From: Chloroflexota bacterium
GTDB lineage: Bacteria; Chloroflexota; Anaerolineae; DUEN01
Assembly: GCA_013152435.1 (NCBI GenBank)
Contig: JAADGJ010000112.1
Span: forward strand, 1-43,883
DNA: 43,883 nt
Direction: 5' to 3'
The notes below the pieces were generated by a model. The model did no database searches. It was not told the origin of the DNA and saw only the letters and a list, made by a program, of their open reading frames with translations. Positions 18,319 through 24,640 of this stretch are shown here, piece by piece. The stretch's first letter is position 1. Each line of letters opens with the position of its first letter. The translations under genes and the position numbers were made by a program.

Positions 18319-18324
18319 TATAAT
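18319..18324 (+). promoter_or_regulatory. Consensus -10 box upstream of the desulfurase-like gene
   Basis: A perfect TATAAT, 42 bases before the TTG start at 18366. No good -35 hexamer is present 16-18 bases upstream, so activator dependence or a non-canonical element is possible. Confidence 0.55.
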
Positions 18325-18365
18325 AGGGACAGTTCCCAACCCAACATCTCGCGGAGGTAAGCATC

Positions 18366-19649
18366 TTGGCATCCATTTCACGCGACTGGTCCCAGGTGAG
18401 AGCCCAATTCCCCGCGCTTTCCCTCACCGTGAACGACCGCCCCGCGGTGTACTTCGACAACCCCGGCGGCACCCAGGTCCCCCAATGCGTCATCGACGCC
18501 ATGACGCATTATCTGCGCCAGGCGAACGCCAACGTACACGGCGCCTTCCTGACCAGCCAGCGCACCGATGAGATCCTGGCCGATGCCCACCAGGCCATGG
18601 CGGACATGCTGAACGCCAGCTCCCCAGACGAGATCGTCTTCGGCCCCAACATGACCACCCTGACCCTGGCGATCAGCCGAGCCATCGGCCGGCTGATCCG
18701 CCCCGGCGATGAGATCGTCGTCACCCGGCTGGACCACGACGCCAACATCGCCCCCTGGCTGGCGCTGGAAGAACAAGGAGCCGTGATCCGCTGGGTCGAC
18801 TTTGACGTGGAGGATTGCACACTGGACATGGAGGATATGCGCTCCAAAATCAACGAGCGCACACGCCTGGTGGCGGTCGGCTACGCGTCTAATGCCGTGG
18901 GCACCGTCAACGACGTGGCCACCATCACCCGGTGGGCACACGAGGCGGGCGCATGGATCTATGTGGACGCCGTCCAATACGCGCCCCACGGCCCCATCGA
19001 CGTACAGGCCCTCGGCTGCGATTTCCTGGTCTGCTCCGCCTATAAGTTCTTCGGCCCACACGTGGGCGTGCTCTACGGGCGCTATGATCTGCTAGACCAG
19101 TTGCCGGCCTACAAGGTGCGTCCGGCCCCAGACGATCCCCCCGGGAAGTTCCAGACGGGCACACAGAATCACGAGGGGATCGCGGGCACGGCCGCCGCCG
19201 TAGAATACCTGGCGGAATTGGGCCGCACATTCGGGCGAGAGCACCAAACGGCATTCCCGGACTTCACCGGTCGCCGTCGCGATGTGCACGCCGGGCTGGC
19301 GGCCATCCGGGCGCACGAGCGCGATCTGGTGGCCCGACTCATCGACGGGCTGATCCAGATCCCAGGGCTTCGCGTGTACGGGATCACCGATCCCGATGCC
19401 TTCGACCAACGAGTCCCAACGGTCTCCTTCACGATCCAGGGGATATCCCCCCGGGAGATCGCGACGCGCCTCGGGCAAGAGGGCATCTTCGTATGGGATG
19501 GAAACTACTACGCTTTGGCCGTCACGCAGCGCCTGGGAGTGGAGGAATCCGGCGGCATGGTCCGGGTGGGACTCGTCCACTACAACACGGCCGAGGAGAT
19601 CGACCGACTGATCGAAACGTTGCATCAGATGACGCAGGAGGGTCCATGA
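18366..19649 (+). CDS. Cysteine desulfurase-like aminotransferase class V protein
   Basis: The 427-residue protein is a fold-type I PLP enzyme of the cysteine-desulfurase-like group often annotated as VC1184-type. PVYFDNPGGTQVP-type N-terminus (here AVYFDNPGGTQVPQ), the cofactor Asp D201 in YVDAVQYAPHG and the Schiff-base Lys K227 in CSAYKFFGPHVGVLYG are present. No SufS/IscS-type catalytic loop cysteine stands out, so desulfurase activity is uncertain; other lyase or aminotransferase reactions are possible. The start is a TTG at 18366 with GGAGGT 7 bases upstream, and no better start is available. Its TGA overlaps the ATG of the next gene by 4 bases, so the two are translationally coupled. 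Confidence 0.88.
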   Translation: MASISRDWSQVRAQFPALSLTVNDRPAVYFDNPGGTQVPQCVIDAMTHYLRQANANVHGAFLTSQRTDEILADAHQAMADMLNASSPDEIVFGPNMTTLTLAISRAIGRLIRPGDEIVVTRLDHDANIAPWLALEEQGAVIRWVDFDVEDCTLDMEDMRSKINERTRLVAVGYASNAVGTVNDVATITRWAHEAGAWIYVDAVQYAPHGPIDVQALGCDFLVCSAYKFFGPHVGVLYGRYDLLDQLPAYKVRPAPDDPPGKFQTGTQNHEGIAGTAAAVEYLAELGRTFGREHQTAFPDFTGRRRDVHAGLAAIRAHERDLVARLIDGLIQIPGLRVYGITDPDAFDQRVPTVSFTIQGISPREIATRLGQEGIFVWDGNYYALAVTQRLGVEESGGMVRVGLVHYNTAEEIDRLIETLHQMTQEGP

Positions 19650-20407
19650 GCCTGCCGCCGTTGCTTCCGCTAAAGGACGTCGGCACCGTCACTCTGTTCG
19701 TCACCTGCATGGTGGACACGTTCTACCCTGAAGTAGGAGAAGCTGTCGTCGACCTGCTGGAGGGTTTGGGATTACAGGTTGCCTTTCCAGAGGCGCAAAC
19801 GTGCTGCGGCCAACCGGCCTACAACGCCGGCTATCGAGAGGACGCCAAAGCGCTGGCGCGGCGCTTCCTGGACGTGTTTGAGAACGCCGAGGTGATCGTG
19901 ACGCCGTCCGGCTCCTGCGCGGCCATGATCCGTCACGGCTATCCAGACCTCTTCTCGGACGATCCCGGGACGCTGGCCAGAGCCCAACGGATCGCGGAGC
20001 GAACGTGGGAGTTCAGCCAGTTCCTGGTCGACGGATTGGGCATCACCGATCTGGGGGCGCGCTTTGACGGGAAGATCGCCTACCATGCCTCCTGCCACCT
20101 CACGCGCATGCTGGGCATCACCCATCCTCCACGAGTACTGTTGAGCCACGTCCGCGGCGCGCAACTGGTCGATCTACCCGGATATGACGAGTGCTGCGGG
20201 TTCGGCGGCCTGTTCGCCGTCAAGATGGCGGAGATCTCCTCGGCGATGTTGGCCCGCAAGCTGCGCAACATCGATCGCAGCGGAGCGGATATCGTCATCA
20301 CCTGCGATGTCAGCTGCATGACGCAGATCAACGGCGGGCTACACCGGTCCGGAATGCCGCAGCGAGCCTATCACCTGGCGCAATTCCTGGCTGAACACCG
20401 GACGTAA
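19646..20407 (+). CDS. LutA/HdrB-like CCG-domain (Fe-S) protein
   Basis: The 253-residue product has two CCG (DUF3483/cysteine-rich) domains: TCCGQPAYNAG with a downstream PSGSCAAMIRHGYPDLF, and YHASCHLTRMLG with CCGFGGLFAVKMAEISSAML and CDVSCMTQI. This is the pattern of LutA/YkgE, a subunit of the Fe-S lactate oxidase LutABC, and of HdrB. I chose the ATG at 19646, preceded by GCAGGAGGG and overlapping the previous stop. No LutB or LutC partner is present, so it may work with subunits elsewhere or with the PLP protein. The stop codon is followed at once by repeat B3. Confidence 0.88.
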   Translation: MSLPPLLPLKDVGTVTLFVTCMVDTFYPEVGEAVVDLLEGLGLQVAFPEAQTCCGQPAYNAGYREDAKALARRFLDVFENAEVIVTPSGSCAAMIRHGYPDLFSDDPGTLARAQRIAERTWEFSQFLVDGLGITDLGARFDGKIAYHASCHLTRMLGITHPPRVLLSHVRGAQLVDLPGYDECCGFGGLFAVKMAEISSAMLARKLRNIDRSGADIVITCDVSCMTQINGGLHRSGMPQRAYHLAQFLAEHRT

Positions 20408-20649
20408 GAGTGCACCTGAGAAATGCCTTTGCCTCTGCTGTGAGGAGGCCCTCCGGAAAAAGCCTTTCTCCCGCCTTCGACCTGCCTGGCCTCGGCCCGA
20501 GTCCTTCGGGAAGGGCCGAGAACGGCAGGTGCAGGCCGGAAAAGCGAAGTTTTCCGTGGAGAAGGAGGCCCTCTCCACACCTCCCCCTGTGGAGCTGGTC
20601 GTTGGGGAAGCCCCTCAGGCACCTTGCCGGTAAACTCTCAGACGCGCTC
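20408..20649. repeat. Repeat B, copy 3 (B3), full length
   Basis: A 242-bp element with imperfect 15-bp terminal inverted repeats, GAGTGCACCTGAGAA at the left and the complement of GAGCGCGTCTGAGAG at the right. Inside are a GGAGGCCCTCC hairpin, AAAAAGCCTTTCTCCC, a long stem from CCTGCCTGGCCTCGG to CCGAGAACGGCAGG and a CTCCCCCTGTGGAG segment. It begins one base after the lutA-like stop codon. Confidence 0.85.
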
Positions 20650-20652
20650 CAA

Positions 20653-20892
20653 GAGTGTGTCTGAGAAACGCCGTCACTTCTGCCGTGGGGAGGCCCTCCG
20701 GAAAAAGCCTTTCTCCCGCCTTCGACCTGCCCGGCCTCGGCCTGGATCCTTCGGGAAGGGCCGAGAACGGCAGGTACAGGCCGGAAAAGCGGGATTTCCG
20801 TGGAGGGGAGGCCCCCTCCACACCTCCCCCTGTGGAGCTGGTCGTCGAGGAAGACCCTCAGACACCTTGCCGGTAAATTTTCAGACACGCTC
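20653..20892. repeat. Repeat B, copy 4 (B4), full length, tandem to B3
   Basis: A 240-bp element with left end GAGTGTGTCTGAGAA and right end complementary to GAGCGTGTCTGAAAA, separated from B3 by CAA and followed by CAA. It is about 88-90 percent identical to B3 by eye. This is the best reference copy of the family. Confidence 0.87.
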
Positions 20893-20922
20893 CAAGCGAA
20901 ATACAGGGTACCTATAGACAAT

Positions 20923-20954
20923 GAGGGGCGGGAACCTTGCGGTTCCCGCCCCTC
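20923..20954 (-). terminator. 14-bp hairpin downstream of comEA
   Basis: GAGGGGCGGGAACC (20923-20936), loop TTGC, GGTTCCCGCCCCTC (20941-20954), a perfect stem 82 bases past the comEA stop. On the minus strand it is followed by ATTGTCTATAGG, so the U tract is weak. It also stands between the repeats and comEA. Confidence 0.7.
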
Positions 20955-21036
20955 ACGAGCAAAGGAGGAGGAAGAATCACCCTTATTTTGGATAATGCTG
21001 AGAGAAATAACAGTGACCTGGCTTACCTTGTGCAAT

Positions 21037-21624
21037 CTATCGCACGGTGATACGATCTCGCAACTTGGCGAAGATCGCATCCCCAATGCCGGGCACACGC
21101 AAGATATCCTCCGGCTTCTCGTAAGGACGGCCCTCGATGATACGCTGAGCCATCGTCGGGCCAATCCCCGGCAACGTATCCAGCTCCTCCGCTGTAGCCG
21201 TATTGATGTTGACCCGCGCGGCGGCCTTGACGCCGCTCGCGGAGGCATCTGATGCCCGGGTGATGGGGGGTATCCCAGAGGCCTCTCCCTGTCGTGGCAC
21301 ATGGACATGCATGCCATCGGCCAGGAGCAGCGCCAGGTTGACCGCCTCCAGATCAGCCTCCGCCGTGGCGCCGCCCGCGGCCTGCACCGCGTCCCGCACG
21401 ATGGCACCCGGGCGCAGCTCATAGACGTCGGGTGCCCGCACCGCGCCGCTGACATACACCCGAATGGGAGCCGGCGTCGGCGTGGCCGTGGGGGTGGGCG
21501 GAGGAATCAGCTCAACGGGGGTGCCCAACGGGCGCCGCATGGTGAGCACAACCAGGCCACCCAGCAGCGCCCAGGCAAGCGAGAGGAACACATAAGAACG
21601 ATAACGAAGCCACCAATCCTGCAT
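21037..21624 (-). CDS. comEA: ComEA-like DNA-binding protein
   Basis: ComEA is the membrane-anchored double-stranded DNA receptor of natural transformation. The 195-residue product has one N-terminal membrane helix (YVFLSLAWALLGGLVVL), a Pro/Thr linker, a SLBB/soluble-ligand-binding domain (IRVYVSGAVRAPDVYELRPGAIVRDAVQAAGG) and a C-terminal helix-hairpin-helix domain (VNINTATAEELDTLPGIGPTMAQRIIE...LRVPGIGDAIFAKLRDRI). This two-domain layout is that of Gram-positive ComEA. I chose the ATG at 21624, preceded by GGGAGGCAGGGG; an ATG at 21657 is the other option. It is the last gene of a likely three-gene operon with the PLD-type lipoprotein; no comEC is visible. Confidence 0.92.
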   Translation of the reverse strand: MQDWWLRYRSYVFLSLAWALLGGLVVLTMRRPLGTPVELIPPPTPTATPTPAPIRVYVSGAVRAPDVYELRPGAIVRDAVQAAGGATAEADLEAVNLALLLADGMHVHVPRQGEASGIPPITRASDASASGVKAAARVNINTATAEELDTLPGIGPTMAQRIIEGRPYEKPEDILRVPGIGDAIFAKLRDRITVR

Positions 21625-21686
21625 CGCCGCCCCTGCCTCCCGAAGGCATGACGGCACGATTGTGGCGGATCCCGCTCACTGGCGGC

Positions 21687-22025
21687 TCACTGCTCATACC
21701 TGCGCGATAAGAGTACCTGCCGCAGGAGCACCGGCAGCTGATCCAGCACCTCCTGCAAATCCTCCGGGGCCTGCACGGTCGTGGAGAGGGTGAAGACGCC
21801 ATGTTCCTCCCACATCGTGCGGTAGGCGCGAGTCCCTCGCCGCACGCGACGCGCCCGGGCCGCTCGCAACGGGCGCGTCGCGGTGATCAACACCCGGCCG
21901 GCTCCATCCACGGCCAGCGTCCACGTGCCGTGCCGGTCCTCCCGGCTGGCAACGACCTCCCCTTCTCCAGGGGTGACATCCCATCCGGCCCTGCGCAACA
22001 CCGCGATCGCGGCCTCCAGATCCAT
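21687..22025 (-). CDS. Conserved-looking hypothetical protein, 112 residues
   Basis: I do not recognise this protein. It starts MDLEAAIAVLRRAGWDVTPG, continues with a predicted antiparallel sheet (EVVASREDRHGTWTLAVDGAGRVLITATR), a basic patch (RAARARRVRRGTRAYR) and a C-terminal amphipathic helix (PEDLQEVLDQLPVLLRQVLLSRRYEQ). No signal peptide or cysteine is present. It starts 10 bases after the PLD-type gene and ends 62 bases before comEA, all on the minus strand, which supports expression. The size and fold suggest a small cytoplasmic adaptor or nucleic-acid-binding protein, but this is a guess. Confidence 0.7.
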   Translation of the reverse strand: MDLEAAIAVLRRAGWDVTPGEGEVVASREDRHGTWTLAVDGAGRVLITATRPLRAARARRVRRGTRAYRTMWEEHGVFTLSTTVQAPEDLQEVLDQLPVLLRQVLLSRRYEQ

Positions 22026-22035
22026 CGCCCGCCCC

Positions 22036-23415
22036 CTACGGCAGGATCTCGATCTGCGATGGGTCGTTCACGATGATCTCCGGCCACCCCCGGTACTTCT
22101 TGATGAGCCCGGTCACTCGGATGGTCTTGCCCGCATAGTATTGATCCGGAGGCTCCGGCCACTTGCCCCACACGCTCGGGAAGATCACTACCTTGAAATT
22201 CCGATCCCGGTCCTCGTCTGGCATCAGCCAGATCACGCGGCCGCTATTGTAAGTGGCCTTCACCGGCATCTCCACGGTGATCTCCTGATAGAAGTAGCGG
22301 GCTGCCTGGCTGTGATCGATGTACCCGGCCTCCGGCGTGGCCACCTGGGGGAAGGCTTCCTCACGACCCTTCTCCCAATCCGCGTCGAACTGCCGCAGCA
22401 GCCGCTGAACCGGCTGCGTCTCAGCGAACAGGACGCTCAGCTCGCGGTTGAAATCCAGCGAGTTGGTGGTGAGATTGATCGAACCCACCAGGGCCTGCCG
22501 TCCATCGATGATGATAGCCTTGGCATGGACGTATGGATCGTCCAGGTAGCGAATTTGGGCGCCCGCGCGGCGCAGTCGCTCCCGCCCCGGCTCATCCGCA
22601 TCCTCCTCCAGCGGATAGCGCGGCGTGGTGATGTGACGGATCCGCACACCCCGCCGCGCGGCGGCCACCAGATGATCCACGACCTCCTCATCCTGCATGT
22701 TCTGATGCTCGATGTCCAGAGTCGCCTGGGCGCCGTCGATCAGCTGAAGCAGCTCATCCCGAGCGTTATCCGGGGCCCACAGCAGGCTGGGATCGCTGTG
22801 CCGGACCGCCTGGCGCGCCCAGTCCGCCTCAAACGTGGCGATGATCTCGGCCACATCCTGGGGATGTGTCGTGCGTACGATGTACTCCCGGTTGGCCGTG
22901 AACGCCGACGTGGTGAAGTTGCCGGTCATGACCAGGGCATACGCCTCATCCACGATGATCGTCTTCTGGTGCAGGTAGCGGATCGTGCGCGGGTCCCAGC
23001 GCACGATCACCCCGGCCTCCTTCAGCTCATTGGCCACGAGGACGTTCTGCGAGCTGCCGCCATACGGGTTGAGCTCCAGCAGCAAGCGCACCTCCACGCC
23101 ACGCGCGGCCGCATCCTTCATGGCCTGGATGATCTCGGGATCCGTGATCAGGTACATCACGATGCGAAGCGTATCCTGAGCTTCCGAGATGGCGGATAGC
23201 ACAGGAGCCCGGCCATCGTCCGGTTCCACGAACAGCTCGTAGAACGGGCCGACCGGCGTCACCACGCTCGTCGGCGGCGCCGTGGCAGGCACCGGGGTGG
23301 GCGAAGGGATCGGTGTGGGTGTGACGACAGGCGTGGGGGACGCCAGCAGGCAGCCACCCAGCCACAGCACCAGCAGCAACAACGACAACAGGGACCATCT
23401 ACGAGAGCGACTCAT
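22036..23415 (-). CDS. Lipoprotein phospholipase D-superfamily protein (putative extracellular nuclease)
   Basis: The 459-residue protein has a lipoprotein signal (lipobox LWLGGC, lipidated Cys about 22), a Pro/Thr tether and two PLD domains with complete HKD motifs: H149-K151-D156 (YLHQKTIIVDEAYALVMTGNF) and H297-K299-D304 (YVHAKAIIIDGRQALVGSINL). A C-terminal domain (about 385-455; VRVTGLIKKYRGWPEIIV-like, here IRVTGLIKKYRGWPEIIVND) resembles an OB-fold nucleic-acid-binding module. In bacteria this combination fits either Nuc-type nucleases or phospholipases; the OB-like tail favours a nuclease. It heads the minus-strand set PLD-112aa-comEA, which suggests processing of external DNA before uptake. 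The substrate is unproven. Confidence 0.87.
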   Translation of the reverse strand: MSRSRRWSLLSLLLLVLWLGGCLLASPTPVVTPTPIPSPTPVPATAPPTSVVTPVGPFYELFVEPDDGRAPVLSAISEAQDTLRIVMYLITDPEIIQAMKDAAARGVEVRLLLELNPYGGSSQNVLVANELKEAGVIVRWDPRTIRYLHQKTIIVDEAYALVMTGNFTTSAFTANREYIVRTTHPQDVAEIIATFEADWARQAVRHSDPSLLWAPDNARDELLQLIDGAQATLDIEHQNMQDEEVVDHLVAAARRGVRIRHITTPRYPLEEDADEPGRERLRRAGAQIRYLDDPYVHAKAIIIDGRQALVGSINLTTNSLDFNRELSVLFAETQPVQRLLRQFDADWEKGREEAFPQVATPEAGYIDHSQAARYFYQEITVEMPVKATYNSGRVIWLMPDEDRDRNFKVVIFPSVWGKWPEPPDQYYAGKTIRVTGLIKKYRGWPEIIVNDPSQIEILP

Positions 23416-23565
23416 GGACTCCTCACCTCATTGTGCGCGATCATTCCCGTCCATCCATCGCAGGATCGCCTCGATGGACGTCTTCAGCCTCCCCTGCGCC
23501 CCGCCAGCCCATGCCAGCCAGGGGCACGACGGAGGCTGGCACGACATCTCATCGGCTCAGAACGC

Positions 23566-24381
23566 TCAAGCCGATGGGGCGCCGGATCCGCTAATCTGAT
23601 CGGCCTCCGCCGCGGCCGTCTTAAACATCGACTCGAAAGCACGGAAGAACTCCAGGGGGATGGGGAAGAGGATGGTGGAGTTCTTCTCGACGGCGATCTC
23701 CGTCAGGGTCTGCAGATAGCGCAGCTGAATGGCCGCGGGCTCGCGAGCGATGATGCCCGCCGCCTCTGACAGCATCTGGGAGGCCTGGAGCTCGCCCTCG
23801 GCGTGGATGATCTTCGCCCGCTTCTCCCGCTCCGCCTCCGCCTGGCGGGCCATCGCCCGCTGCATGGTCTGCGGCAGCTCCACGTCCTTCACCTCGACGA
23901 TACTCACCTTCACGCCCCAGGGCTCCGTGGCCTCGTCGATGATCTGCTGCAGCTTCTGGTTGATCCGCTCTCGATGGGCCAACAGCTCGTCCAGCTCCGA
24001 CTGCCCCATGACGTTGCGCAGCGTCGTCTGGGCGATGTTCCACGTGGCCCGGCGGTAATCCTCCACATTGACGACGGCGGCCGCGGGGTCGATGACGCGG
24101 AAGTATACCACCGCGTTCACCTTGACCGTGACGTTATCCTTGGTGATCGCCTCCTGGGAAGGCACATCCAGCGTGACGACGCGCAAGTCCACCTTCACCA
24201 TGCGATCGATGATGGGGATGATGAAGAACAGCCCCGGACCTTTTGCACCCACCAGCCGTCCCAGGCGGAAGATCACACCGCGTTCGTATTCCTGCACGAT
24301 CTTGATGGCCGAGCTGAGGATGGCCAACAGGACGATGATGAACACGCCGAACGTCGAGAGCAAACCCAGTATTGCCTCCAT
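23566..24381 (-). CDS. Slipin (SPFH/band 7 membrane protein)
   Basis: The 271-residue protein has an N-terminal membrane helix ([18 protein letters not shown]), then an SPFH domain ([31 protein letters not shown]...[25 protein letters not shown]) and an Ala/Glu-rich coiled coil ([28 protein letters not shown]), the stomatin/slipin pattern. Slipins form cage-like oligomers at the membrane and usually pair with an NfeD-type Clp-fold protease. No NfeD follows here; a different Clp-fold membrane protease is encoded 2.2 kb away on the other strand. An AGGAGGTGTGAGCG site precedes the ATG. A promoter with a leader of about 225 bases is predicted at 24612-24640. A stem at 23550-23576 overlaps the stop. 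Confidence 0.94.
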   Translation of the reverse strand: MEAILGLLSTFGVFIIVLLAILSSAIKIVQEYERGVIFRLGRLVGAKGPGLFFIIPIIDRMVKVDLRVVTLDVPSQEAITKDNVTVKVNAVVYFRVIDPAAAVVNVEDYRRATWNIAQTTLRNVMGQSELDELLAHRERINQKLQQIIDEATEPWGVKVSIVEVKDVELPQTMQRAMARQAEAEREKRAKIIHAEGELQASQMLSEAAGIIAREPAAIQLRYLQTLTEIAVEKNSTILFPIPLEFFRAFESMFKTAAAEADQISGSGAPSA

Positions 24382-24605
24382 CGCTCACACCTCCTCATGT
24401 GTCTGAGCCTTCTACACGAACGGTAGCCTTGCACGCAACCGTGGACGTGAGAAGAGAACCTTCCCGCCGGAACCCGACGAGGTGCGGAGACTCCCTCCTC
24501 CCCCATGGGGATCCGGCCAGGGGACGTCGATCAGTCGACGGGGATGCCATGACCTGCCCAGCGAGAGCAAGTCCCATCAGGTCTCCCCGGGAGACGTATG
24601 AACCT
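24382..24605 (-). promoter_or_regulatory. Long folded leader of the slipin gene
   Basis: Between the predicted transcription start near 24605 and the slipin ATG lie about 225 bases with several palindromes: GTCTCCC-c-GGGAGAC (24581-24595), CGTCGA-tcag-TCGACG (24526-24541) and CCCCATGGGG (24502-24511). No reading frame of note is present. A regulatory 5' UTR is possible. Confidence 0.4.
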
Positions 24606-24611
24606 GTCCTC

Positions 24612-24640
24612 ATTGTACAATCGTTTTCCCGGCTTGTCAC
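24612..24640 (-). promoter_or_regulatory. Slipin promoter
   Basis: Minus strand GTGACA (24640-24635), 17 bases, TACAAT (24617-24612). The -35 box overlaps the stop codon of the upstream DUF2142 gene. Confidence 0.55.

Noticed and set aside
20328-21455. A 375-codon minus-strand frame across repeats B3 and B4, with repeated peptide segments
   Set aside because: The repeated peptides follow the repeated DNA. Similar peptides appear in other B copies in shifted frames with stops, and the frame also overlaps comEA, so it is not a gene.
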